Source: Armatimonadota bacterium
GTDB taxonomy: Bacteria; Armatimonadota; JAAZEB01
Length of the DNA stretch: 39,859 nt
Direction of reading: 5' to 3'
Assembly: GCA_012512505.1 (NCBI GenBank)
Contig: JAAZEB010000150.1
Coordinates: forward strand, 1-39,859
Under the pieces are notes generated by a model, which worked only from the letters and a program-made list of their open reading frames with translations, was not told the DNA's origin and did no database searches. The position numbers were made by a program, and so were the translations under genes. Every line of letters begins with the position of its first letter. The first letter of the stretch is position 1. This document shows positions 8,305 to 15,701 of the stretch, piece after piece.

Positions 8305-8664
8305 AGCCACAGAAGCGCGGCAAGCGCGCGGCTCCTGCCGCGCCGCGCGCCCCCGCGCTCCCCAGTTGAAGGGAGGTGATGAAGATGTCCGACCGTGAAG
8401 TTCGCGTGTTCCCACCCCGCTGAGAGCACGCGAACGGGCGCAGGTCTGCGCCCCTCATTGCCTGCATCCCTGGAAAAGCAGGGCAACCGCCGGTCGGACT
8501 GCTTCATGTCCTCCCGCCGTCGGCCCTCCCAGGGAGCAGATTATCGCCCTCGATCTCCCAACTCTGTTTGGACTGACCGCATTAGGGCGACGCCTTTGCG
8601 TCTCCTCTGCGCCAGGTCCAGACGCAGTTGGGATGACCTTCTGAACCCTGAGGAGAGCACCCCG
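8305..8664 (+). ncRNA. Structured 5' leader RNA, candidate riboswitch or attenuator
   Basis: Two folded domains can be read directly. Domain 1 is a four-way junction. P1 pairs 8372-8395 with 8491-8514 (20 of 24 positions pair, with two 2-nt internal loops). P2 pairs 8400-8408 with 8427-8435 (9 bp perfect). P3 pairs 8436-8442 with 8447-8453 (7 bp perfect, GGTC loop). P4 pairs 8458-8465 with 8478-8486 (8 bp, one bulge). Junction strands are 4, 0, 4 and 4 nt. Domain 2 has a long stem, 8556-8573 with 8616-8633 (17 of 18 pair counting G-U), capped by GACGC/GCGTC at 8589-8593/8598-8602. An alternative 7-bp pairing, 8544-8550 with 8584-8590, is incompatible with the long stem unless as a pseudoknot. 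TCTCCTC (8601-8607) is complementary to the ribosome-site region GAGGAGA (8650-8656) of the next gene. I match it to no known riboswitch class. Confidence 0.75.
8385..8423 (+). CDS. Leader peptide MSDREVRVFPPR
   Basis: A 12-codon ORF with ATG at 8385 and TGA at 8421. GGAGGTGAT (8372-8380), a full-length match to the expected anti-Shine-Dalgarno of 16S rRNA, precedes the ATG with 8 nt after GGAGG. Such a strong site on so short an ORF is hard to explain by chance. The ribosome site and start codon lie in the 5' strand of P1, and the last codons (Pro-Pro-Arg, stop) lie in the P2 loop. Translation would therefore melt both helices. Pro-Pro is a slow step for ribosomes, so stalling-based control is plausible but inferred. 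It is not an amino-acid-biosynthesis type leader: no run of one codon is seen. Confidence 0.6.
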   Translation: MSDREVRVFPPR

Positions 8665-9945
8665 ATGAAGCTCGCAGACTACACCGAGCTGTGGCAATCG
8701 CTCGGCCTGGACCTGGAGGCGCACGACGGCCTTCTCCGCACCCTCGGCCAGGCCTACAAAGAGATCTACCTCTCGCAAAAGAACCGGCCGGCGGGCATGG
8801 ATTACTTCGACTTCGTCATCTCGGAGATCCATGGCCTGCGCATCCGGGAGCTGGCCGAGGCCAGGAAGGAAGGCCGCATGGTCGTCGGCACCTTCTGCCT
8901 CTACGTGCCCGAGGAGCTGGTGCTGGCCCTGGATGGCATCGCGGTCGGGCTGTGCGCGGGCGCCGACGTTGGCACCGAGGCTGCCGAGCAGGTCCTGCCC
9001 CGGAACACCTGCGCCCTGATCAAGTCCTTCTTCGGCTTCAAGCTGAGCGGCCTCTGCCCCTACACCGAGGTCTGCAACCTGGTGATCGGCGAGACGACCT
9101 GCGATGGCAAGACGAAGGCCTACGAACTCTTCAACGAGTACAAGCCGACCTTCGTCATCGAGGTGCCCCGCATGAAGTCGCCGGCGGCGCGCGCCCTCTG
9201 GCGAAGCGAGCTGGGCCGGCTGGCAGCGAAACTCGAGGAGCTCTCGGGGCAACCCCTCACCGCGGAGAAGTTGAGCGCCGCCGTGCGCACGGTGAATGCC
9301 AAGCGCGCCGCGCTGCACCGCCTGAACGCCCTGCGGCAGGCCGACCCCGCGCCGATCTCCGGCCGTGACGCGCTCCTGATCAACCAGGTGCAGTTCTACG
9401 ACGACCCCGTTCGGTTCACGGAGAAGGTAAATGCCCTGTGCGACGAACTGGAGGAACGCGTCCGGCAAGGGGTCGGCGTGGCGCCGGCCGGTACGCCGCG
9501 GGTCCTCGTCTCCGGCTGCCCGATGGCCGCGCCCAACTGGAAACTCCCCTTCGTCGTCGAGAGCAGCGGCGCCGTGATCGTCGGTGAAGAGTCGTGCGTG
9601 GGCGAGCGTGGCACGCGCCACCTGGTCTCCGAAGAAGGAAGTACGGTCGACGACATCCTGGATCGCCTCGCGGCGCGTTACCTGGAGATCGACTGTGCCG
9701 TCTTCACCCCCAACACGGAGCGCCTGGACCACATCACCGAGATGGCGAAAACCTACGCCGCGGACGGCGTCATCCACTACGCGCTGCAGTTCTGCGCTCC
9801 CTACACGATTGAAGCGGCCCGGGTGGAACGGGCGCTTGCCGCCCAGGAGGTTCCCCTGCTGCGCATCGAGACGGACTACAGCATGGAGGACATGCCGCAG
9901 CTTCAGACGCGCGTGCAGGCGTTCCTGGAGATGGTGCGGGCGTGA
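8665..9945 (+). CDS. HgdB/YjiM-like 2-hydroxyacyl-CoA dehydratase-family Fe-S protein (double-cubane-type candidate)
   Basis: 426 residues of the 2-hydroxyacyl-CoA dehydratase D-component family. Stand-alone members paired with one activator (YjiM/YjiL type) include double-cubane-cluster proteins that reduce small molecules such as acetylene and hydrazine. Eleven Cys are present (78, 97, 116, 131, 137, 146, 259, 285, 311, 344, 377). They include a CPYTEVC motif (131-137) and SGCPM (283-287) in family-typical places, enough for a six-Cys double cubane. There is no separate alpha/beta subunit gene nearby, which argues against a classical amino-acid fermentation dehydratase. The start is ATG 8665 with GAGGAG at 8650-8655. 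It overlaps the activator gene by 4 bp. The real substrate is unknown. The cytoplasmic enzyme should be oxygen-sensitive. Expression is probably set by the structured leader upstream. Confidence 0.85.
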   Translation: MKLADYTELWQSLGLDLEAHDGLLRTLGQAYKEIYLSQKNRPAGMDYFDFVISEIHGLRIRELAEARKEGRMVVGTFCLYVPEELVLALDGIAVGLCAGADVGTEAAEQVLPRNTCALIKSFFGFKLSGLCPYTEVCNLVIGETTCDGKTKAYELFNEYKPTFVIEVPRMKSPAARALWRSELGRLAAKLEELSGQPLTAEKLSAAVRTVNAKRAALHRLNALRQADPAPISGRDALLINQVQFYDDPVRFTEKVNALCDELEERVRQGVGVAPAGTPRVLVSGCPMAAPNWKLPFVVESSGAVIVGEESCVGERGTRHLVSEEGSTVDDILDRLAARYLEIDCAVFTPNTERLDHITEMAKTYAADGVIHYALQFCAPYTIEAARVERALAAQEVPLLRIETDYSMEDMPQLQTRVQAFLEMVRA

Positions 9946-10736
9946 GCGTGCGCGCGGCGGGCCTCGACATCGGATCGCGGTCGGTGGAACTGGTGGTGGT
10001 GGAGGGAAGCGACGTAGTGGCCACGGCGCGGATCGACACCACCCCCTCCCTGGAGGCCGACTGCGAGCGCCTGCTGGCGGCGACCTCGTTCGACCGGCTC
10101 GTCGTGACCGGCTACGGGCGCGCGCTGGCCGAGGTGAAGTTCGCCGCCGACAGCGTGACGGAGATCCGCGCCTATGCCCGCGGCGCCGAGGCGTGCTTTC
10201 CGGGGTGCCGCACGGTGCTCGATATCGGCGGCCAAGACACCAAGGCGATCGCGCTGGACGGGCAGGGCCGGGTGGTGAAGTTCGAGATGAACGACCGCTG
10301 CGCCGCCGGCGCCGGCAAGTTCCTCGAGATCATGGCCCAGGCCCTCGGCTATTCCCTTCCGGAGTTCGGCGCCGCGGCCCTTCGCGGCGCCGACTCCCTC
10401 CGCCTCAGCAGCATGTGCGCCGTCTTCGCCGAATCGGAAGTGGTCGGCCTGGTGACGAAAGGAGAGCGCCGGGAAGACATCGCCCGGGCCGTCCACCGGG
10501 CGATTGCGCGCCGCAGCAGCGCCATGCTGCAGCGCGTCTCCACCCGGCCTCCCGTGGTCTTCGCCGGCGGCGCCGCTTTGAACCCCTGCCTGATTCAGAT
10601 GATTAGCGAAGCCCTGGGGCAGGCGGTTCACGTGCCGGAAGACCCGCCGATGCTTGGGGCCCTCGGCGCCGCCCTCCTCGCCCGCGACCGTGATCGTTCC
10701 GCGCATAGCGGCCAACCGCTGACCCCAGGGGCCTGA
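9942..10736 (+). CDS. ATP-dependent activator of the dehydratase-family protein (HgdC/YjiL-like, BadF/BadG ASKHA fold)
   Basis: 264-residue ASKHA ATPase that injects a low-potential electron into its partner at the cost of ATP. Motifs: phosphate loop [13 protein letters not shown] (8-20), second loop [11 protein letters not shown] (93-103), [13 protein letters not shown] with C120, and [12 protein letters not shown] with C159. The two Cys are the family's ligands for a single [4Fe-4S] cluster bridging the homodimer. The adenosine motif FAGGAALNP is near the end. The GTG start overlaps the upstream TGA (GTGA), so the two products are translationally coupled, as expected for a two-protein system. 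The C-terminal 15 residues are a divergent tail. Identity as an activator is firm; which of the activator subtypes it belongs to is not. Confidence 0.92.
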   Translation: MSVRAAGLDIGSRSVELVVVEGSDVVATARIDTTPSLEADCERLLAATSFDRLVVTGYGRALAEVKFAADSVTEIRAYARGAEACFPGCRTVLDIGGQDTKAIALDGQGRVVKFEMNDRCAAGAGKFLEIMAQALGYSLPEFGAAALRGADSLRLSSMCAVFAESEVVGLVTKGERREDIARAVHRAIARRSSAMLQRVSTRPPVVFAGGAALNPCLIQMISEALGQAVHVPEDPPMLGALGAALLARDRDRSAHSGQPLTPGA

Positions 10737-10807
10737 GGACCGAAGGGAGGTCTCCACCGCGCCGCCCTGGCACGCGCCTCCCCGGGAGCACAACAAAATA
10801 TTGGCGG

Positions 10808-10835
10808 TTTGCCCCCACGGGTGGCGGGGTATACT
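10808..10835 (+). promoter_or_regulatory. Probable promoter of the cold-shock gene
   Basis: TATACT at 10830-10835 with a weak -35 (TTTGCC at 10808-10813, 16-bp spacer), preceded by an A/T-rich patch near 10790-10802. The start would fall near 10842, leaving a GC-rich leader of about 124 nt. A long 5' UTR is usual for cold-shock genes. Confidence 0.5.
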
Positions 10836-10965
10836 GGCTTGGACGCATCCGCGGCAAGGACGGGCACGATCCGGCCCCGGCGCGGGAGCGACCAGGGCGC
10901 GCCCCGCCTCGCCCCAGCGGGCGGCGCGGGCTTGCGGCCATCAGGAAGCAGGAGGTTTGCAGCGA

Positions 10966-11172
10966 ATGGCCAGAGGCACGGTCAAGTGGTTCGATGACGC
11001 GAAGGGGTACGGGTTCATCACCCGGCCCGATGGGGAAGACCTCTTCGTCCACTTCTCTTCGATCGAGGGGTCCGGCTACCGTAGCCTGCAGGAGGGCCAG
11101 CCGGTCGAGTTTGACATCGAGCGGGGGGCGAAAGGACTGCAGGCGGTGAACGTGCGCCCGGTGACAGAGTAG
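10966..11172 (+). CDS. Cold-shock domain protein (CspA family)
   Basis: 68-residue single OB-fold protein that binds single-stranded RNA and DNA. The two RNA-binding motifs are intact: [16 protein letters not shown] (RNP1 region, KGYGFI) and [10 protein letters not shown] (RNP2 region, VHFS). The length is the family norm (65-70). The ATG at 10966 has AGGAGG at 10950-10955. Upstream are the dehydratase/activator operon and the TATACT promoter; downstream the next gene is convergent, with a 232-bp gap in which I see no clear terminator. It may act as an RNA chaperone; whether cold induces it cannot be told from the sequence. Confidence 0.95.
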   Translation: MARGTVKWFDDAKGYGFITRPDGEDLFVHFSSIEGSGYRSLQEGQPVEFDIERGAKGLQAVNVRPVTE

Positions 11173-11404
11173 CCCCCACGACCAGGTAGCACCGCATGGG
11201 TTGTGTTGACCAAGACGGGCAACCGCACCGCGGCGTTTCCGGCCGCCGACCGCCGCATGGCGGGGTTTAGTCGGCGCAACCCAGCCCACCCATTCGGGTC
11301 CGGAGACGGGGGATGCGGGCGTGAGGAGGCGACCCGTCTGCAAGGCCTGACGGTTCCCGTTTCCCCTTCTCCCGGTTCGGCCACCGGCGGCGGGGCAGGC
11401 CCGC

Positions 11405-12868
11405 CTACCCCGGATCCAGCGGCCACAGCGGCCGCGGCGCGTGGTGATAGTGGTAGCGGCGGATGTCCGGCGCCGTCAGGCCGGGCGTGTCCACCTCAAT
11501 CATGGCCGCCGCAATCGGGCTATAGGCCGCGCGGTGAGCAATCGCCGCCTTCACCACGATCACCCGCTGCCGCGTCGGCTCGATGCCCAGCGCGCGCAAC
11601 TGCTCCAGGTTCCACATCGGCATCTTGCGCTCGGTCAAGATCAGGGTGAGGCCACCGCACTGGAGCACCACCGTGCGCCCCATGTCGTCCACGATGCCGT
11701 CGCGCATCGGTCCGCGGTTCTGGTAGACCCCGTCGGCAATCAACCGGACGCGGCCCCGCACCGTTACCGGCGGCCCGTGGTGCGCGTCCACCTTGCCCCC
11801 CACCGCCAGCGTCACCTCACTCCGGACGCCCGCGGCAATCGCCTGGGCAACGGCCTCCGGGTCGGCGAGCATCACCACCGCCCCCTGGGCTTCGCGCGCC
11901 AGCAGTTCTGCCAGGAGGAAGGTGCCGTCGCCCGGGGTGCCCCCGCCGACGTTGTCACCCACGTCCACCAGCACCACCGGCCCGCGCGGCGAGGCCAGGG
12001 CCTGGGCCACCGCTTCCGTCGGCCCGGGCGCGTCGGCCGCGAAGGCGTGCCGGTTCTCCCAGGCCCACGCCGTGATCCGGTCGGCGACGGCCTGCGCCCG
12101 GGCATGGTCGCCATCGGCCAGGGCCAGGCAGCCCAGCCCAAGGCACTCCACGTCGGCGTAGGGGAAGCCGGCGGTCACCGAGACCGACAGCAGGCCCGGC
12201 TCAGCCTCCGCGGCGTGCGCCAGCGCGATCAGCGTCGCCATCGGCCCGGCCTCCGTCGCCTGGCGCAGGATGTTCGGCACCAGGGGGGCCTTGCTCAACG
12301 CCAGCGCCGGCCGCACCTCGCCGCGCAGCGTGCGCGCCAATAGCGCCGCGCACTCCCGCCCGCGCTCGCGCAGGTCCACGTGCGGATAGGTGTCGTAGCC
12401 CACCAGGATGTCGGCCTGTTCTGCCATCAGGGGAGAGACGTCAGCGTGGAAGTCGAGCGTGGCGGCAATCGGCACGCTTGGGCCGACCAGGGCGCGCACA
12501 CGCCGCAGCACTTCGCCGTCGCCATCCTGATAGCGCTCCGTCGCCAGCGCTCCGTGCAGGCAGAGGAGCACCCCCGCCACCGGCCCGGCGGCGGCAATGC
12601 GTTCCAGCAACTCGCCCACCAGCGCCTCAAAGGCGTCGTCGGCCACCCTGCCGGCGGGCATCGCCCAGGCCAGGAGGGTGGGCACCAGCTCCAGGCCCTG
12701 CACGGCAGCTTCCTCGGCAAAGCCAGCCACCTCGGAGTTGGTGCCTTGCCAGGCCTCGAGCAGCGCCGCGCCCCGGGTGGTGCTGCCCTGCGCGAACGCC
12801 TCCCGGCCGGTGAGCCGCTCCAGGAAGGTGTTCGACTCGTGGGAGATCCCTCCAACGATGACCCGCAT
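11405..12868 (-). CDS. MlrC-like M81 family metallopeptidase
   Basis: 487 residues, family M81 (microcystinase C-like, DUF1485 plus MlrC C-terminal). Evidence: N-terminal MRVIVGGISHESNTF with the HE pair typical of the family, LCLHGALATE, ATLDFHADVSP, GYDTYPHVDLRERG and KAPLVPNILRQ. The C-terminal part has DVGDNVGGGTPGDGT. The HxD-type and H residues are candidate zinc ligands. I start at ATG 12868, with GGGGAGGGGCAG in front and the family-typical MRVxxGGxxHE start; a longer frame to 12952 has no ribosome site. Homologues degrade linearised cyclic peptides, but most members have unknown substrates. It is transcribed divergently from the NYN operon and convergent with the cold-shock gene. Confidence 0.9.
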   Translation of the reverse strand: MRVIVGGISHESNTFLERLTGREAFAQGSTTRGAALLEAWQGTNSEVAGFAEEAAVQGLELVPTLLAWAMPAGRVADDAFEALVGELLERIAAAGPVAGVLLCLHGALATERYQDGDGEVLRRVRALVGPSVPIAATLDFHADVSPLMAEQADILVGYDTYPHVDLRERGRECAALLARTLRGEVRPALALSKAPLVPNILRQATEAGPMATLIALAHAAEAEPGLLSVSVTAGFPYADVECLGLGCLALADGDHARAQAVADRITAWAWENRHAFAADAPGPTEAVAQALASPRGPVVLVDVGDNVGGGTPGDGTFLLAELLAREAQGAVVMLADPEAVAQAIAAGVRSEVTLAVGGKVDAHHGPPVTVRGRVRLIADGVYQNRGPMRDGIVDDMGRTVVLQCGGLTLILTERKMPMWNLEQLRALGIEPTRQRVIVVKAAIAHRAAYSPIAAAMIEVDTPGLTAPDIRRYHYHHAPRPLWPLDPG

Positions 12869-12968
12869 CTGCCCCTCCCCGCCCGGGAGCCGCGGCGCTG
12901 GGCTCCACCGGGCCGACCCGCGCCAAACCGGTTCGGCGCCGCTTTGGCCCAAGGTTTCGCGGCCGCTC

Positions 12969-12997
12969 TTGACACTCCTTGCCTACCGGGTTACAAT
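12969..12997 (+). promoter_or_regulatory. Strong sigma-70-type promoter upstream of the NYN/purC operon
   Basis: TTGACA at 12969-12974, a 17-bp spacer, TACAAT at 12992-12997; start expected near 13004. It lies about 100 bp behind the start of the divergent MlrC-like gene. Confidence 0.85.
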
Positions 12998-13003
12998 GGA
13001 ACC

Positions 13004-13502
13004 GTTCGGTGATCCACTCACCGCCCACTACCTTCTCGACTCGCTGCCTGTGCCGCCCCGGCACCCTGCCCAGGGGTTCACCGCGCGTCCCCACCGAGCC
13101 GCTCCCTCACCCACCGGTCGGCATCGCGCCGCCGCGCCCCCACGCCGGCACCCTGGGGTTCCGCCAAGTGGCGTGTAGTTTGCGAAAGGGCATTCGGTGG
13201 TCGAGGTCGAACCTAAACATCACCTTGGGGGATCGGAACGAGAGAGGACCCGGTAGCGGTTGGACCGCGGCACCTGGCACCCGCCGGGCGCGGGGGGCAG
13301 CGGGTTCGGCTGAGAGTGGTTCTGGTCCGTATCCGGTGAGCGACGGCATGGTGCGATGCATCGGCGCGGCTCCGGCCCCGTGGTTTGCCGGAAGCCGTGG
13401 TACAGGCTCTTTGTCAACCTGGCATTCTTCCGCGCTGGCGGTCTTGCTGATGGCCGCCGGTGGTCTATTGGCCTGGTTGTTGCGGGGTGGAAAGGGAGGA
13501 GC
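13004..13502 (+). other. 500-nt untranslated leader or small-RNA region before the NYN gene
   Basis: No convincing gene in 499 bp. A 6-bp perfect hairpin (CGGTGA/TCACCG, 13007-13012 and 13018-13023) sits at the very 5' end. GCGGT/ACCGC around 13256-13268 forms another. A 10-bp stem with one bulge pairs 13367-13376 with 13387-13397. There are no tmRNA, RNase P or SRP RNA core motifs. It could be a regulatory 5' UTR or encode a separate RNA; a T-tract terminator is not seen. Confidence 0.4.
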
Positions 13503-15683
13503 ATGCGCACAACGGCCCTATTCGTTGATTTGACTGGCATTGATGAAGCCCTGCGCATGGCGTGTTTGCCGGTAGCACCGGCGCTGTTGGCCCAGAAACT
13601 ACGGCGGTCGGCGAAGTTGCTGACCGGAGAACTGGTTGCCTTCGCCTGGGGAATCTGGACGGGCGGGGAGCAAAGTGCTGCCGACGCCTTCCGTCAGGAG
13701 GGTTACGCGCTGCTGAGCGCTGAGGGCGGCGAATCTGGACGCTGCCTCAGCTTCCGCCAGCAGATTGAGGCGCTGGAGGCCGGCCCGCGGCCTCCCGAGG
13801 TTTACGTGCTGGTCAGCCAGGACCCGGAGTTGGCGCCCCTGGCGCACTCCCTGGTGGAAGCCGGCCGCGACGTGCGCGTTTGGGGCCTCGCGTGCTCCAC
13901 CCCGGCGGAGCTGCAGCAGGAAGCCCTCCAGTTCTACAGCCTCGAAGAACTACTGGATCTGCGGGTGCGCTCGCGTGCCCTGTTCATCGATTTTGAAAAC
14001 ATCGCCTTCTGCCTGCACGACCTCGGCTACGCGGTAGACCCGGCGCTGCTGGCGCGGCACCTGCGCGAGCGCGCCGCCCACGGCAACAGCCCGGTGCAAG
14101 CCTTCGCCTATGCCGACTGGCACCGCCTGCCGCCGATGCAGGACGCCTCGGGGCGCAGCCTCAGCTCCGAGGCCCAGCGCTTCTTTGAACTCAGCGATAT
14201 CGATACCCGTTACCTGATCTCCCGCGCCGGCAAGAACACGGCAGATATGCGGATCGCCGACGACATCCGCACCGTGCTGCAAGAGCCGAATCCCCCGGAC
14301 GTGTTTATCATCGCCAGTGGCGACCGCGACTTCGCCCCGGTCATCGACACGCTGCTGCGCCAGGGCCGGGAGGTGATCGTTTGGGGGGTGCGGGGCAAAA
14401 CGAGCCGCAACCTGGCCGAGATGGCCCACGTGGAGTACCTCCAGGAGTTCGTGCCGCTGACGCAGCGGGTGGCCCGCCCCACGGAGCCCGGTGCCGCGCC
14501 GGAACCAGGCGCCGTCGTCGCCGCGGAGACGGTACCTTCGATCTGGACGCCGCTGGTCACGCTGCTGGACGACATCATGGGCCGCAACAACTGGAGCTGG
14601 GTCTCCTTCAGCAAGTTGGTGGCGGAGGCGTGCCACAGCGGCAAGTTCGGCGGCACCGAGGAAGAAACGCGCGACCTGATCAACCAGGCGATCGCCCGGG
14701 GCATCATCCTGCGCGAGCGCATCCCCAACCCGAACCCGAATTACCCGGACCAGTTCATCTGGGCCTGCCGCCCCAACGACGAGAGCCGTGCGGTGCAAGC
14801 CGCCCGCCTGGTGCCAGCGCTGGCCATCGAGTTCATGTGGCGCAGCATCGTGGAGCGCGGGTGGGATTACGTGGCGTTCTCCTTCCTGCTGCGGGAGATG
14901 GCCAACTGCCCAGAACTGTCGCTGCCTGGCTTCAACACCGACGACGATTGGCGCGCGGCCTGGATCAACCACCTCGTGGCCGAGGGAAGGCTGCGCCTGG
15001 AGCGCCGCCCCCATCCGAAGAATCGGCGCGACCTGATGAAGGCGCTGACGATGCCGGAGCAGGACATGCTGGTGCGCATCATCGTCAGCGTGGATAACTT
15101 CTGCGCCACCCGCAACACTACCTGGGAGGCGGCCAGCGCCCTGCTGCAGTACCTGGCGTGCTTCGGGGTAGACGCGGTGCGCGCGGCGCTAGCTGTCGGC
15201 GAGCACTTCGGCTCCTTCCGCCTAGCGAAGTACACCCACCCGGCAGACCCCGAGCGGCCGCCTACCACCGGGATCACCCTCAACCCGGAGGTGCCGTTCG
15301 TGGCGCGTGTCCTCGAGCGGCGCAACACACTGCTGCGCGCCCTCTACGCCGCGCAGGAGCGCGGCGGCGCCAGTTGGGAAAGTGACCTGGCGGCCCTGGT
15401 CGGCGATAAGGCCCCTCTGTGGCGCTCCATCCTCAGCCACGAGCGCATGGTGCGCCCGGCTGAGGTCGCCGCGAACAACGGCCACCGCTACGTCCTCTCA
15501 CGCTCCCACGCCGTCGTCCGCCTGGTATGCGGGCTGCCGCCGGAAGAGGAGGAGGACCGGGACTCCCTGCCGGCCGAGGAAGTGGCACCGGCCGCGCCGG
15601 AGCAGGAGGCCCCCGTGTCCGGCGACCTGGAACCCGCCGGCTCTGGCACGTGGCCGCCCGCCGGCCCTGGTGTGCTCGATTGA
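13503..15683 (+). CDS. Tandem NYN-domain protein (PIN-like ribonuclease) with winged-helix-like C-terminal region
   Basis: 726 residues, start ATG 13503 after GGGAGGAGC. The second NYN copy (about 155-315) is canonical: FIDFENIAFCL (D163), KNTADMRIADD (D248), IIASGDRDFAPV (D274, D276), then GREVIVWG. This is the metal-binding acidic set of LabA/NYN nucleases. The first copy (about 1-150) has the same outline (ALFVDLTGID, VYVLVSQDPELAPL, RDVRVWGL) but lacks the central KxxD segment and has E in place of the last Asp, so it looks degenerate. Residues about 345-650 contain repeated helical units (IWTPLVTLLDDIMGRNNWSWVSFSKLV; FMWRSIVERGWDYVAFSFLL) that look like winged-helix or LOTUS-like RNA-binding modules. 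The tail is acidic and Pro-rich. purC starts 18 bp later, so they share a transcript. Confidence 0.85.
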   Translation: MRTTALFVDLTGIDEALRMACLPVAPALLAQKLRRSAKLLTGELVAFAWGIWTGGEQSAADAFRQEGYALLSAEGGESGRCLSFRQQIEALEAGPRPPEVYVLVSQDPELAPLAHSLVEAGRDVRVWGLACSTPAELQQEALQFYSLEELLDLRVRSRALFIDFENIAFCLHDLGYAVDPALLARHLRERAAHGNSPVQAFAYADWHRLPPMQDASGRSLSSEAQRFFELSDIDTRYLISRAGKNTADMRIADDIRTVLQEPNPPDVFIIASGDRDFAPVIDTLLRQGREVIVWGVRGKTSRNLAEMAHVEYLQEFVPLTQRVARPTEPGAAPEPGAVVAAETVPSIWTPLVTLLDDIMGRNNWSWVSFSKLVAEACHSGKFGGTEEETRDLINQAIARGIILRERIPNPNPNYPDQFIWACRPNDESRAVQAARLVPALAIEFMWRSIVERGWDYVAFSFLLREMANCPELSLPGFNTDDDWRAAWINHLVAEGRLRLERRPHPKNRRDLMKALTMPEQDMLVRIIVSVDNFCATRNTTWEAASALLQYLACFGVDAVRAALAVGEHFGSFRLAKYTHPADPERPPTTGITLNPEVPFVARVLERRNTLLRALYAAQERGGASWESDLAALVGDKAPLWRSILSHERMVRPAEVAANNGHRYVLSRSHAVVRLVCGLPPEEEEDRDSLPAEEVAPAAPEQEAPVSGDLEPAGSGTWPPAGPGVLD

Positions 15684-15701
15684 CTACTTGGAGAAACCTG
15701 G

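Noticed and set aside
8418-8490. TPP riboswitch (CTGAGAG at 8420-8426)
   Set aside because: The ACCTGAT and GCGTAGGGA blocks are missing and the helix layout differs.
8372-8514. SAM-I riboswitch (GGCAACC and four-way junction)
   Set aside because: GGCAACC appears at 8482-8488, but the order of helices and the other conserved SAM-I blocks do not match.
13004-13502. RNase P RNA, tmRNA or SRP RNA
   Set aside because: The universally conserved cores of these RNAs are not found.
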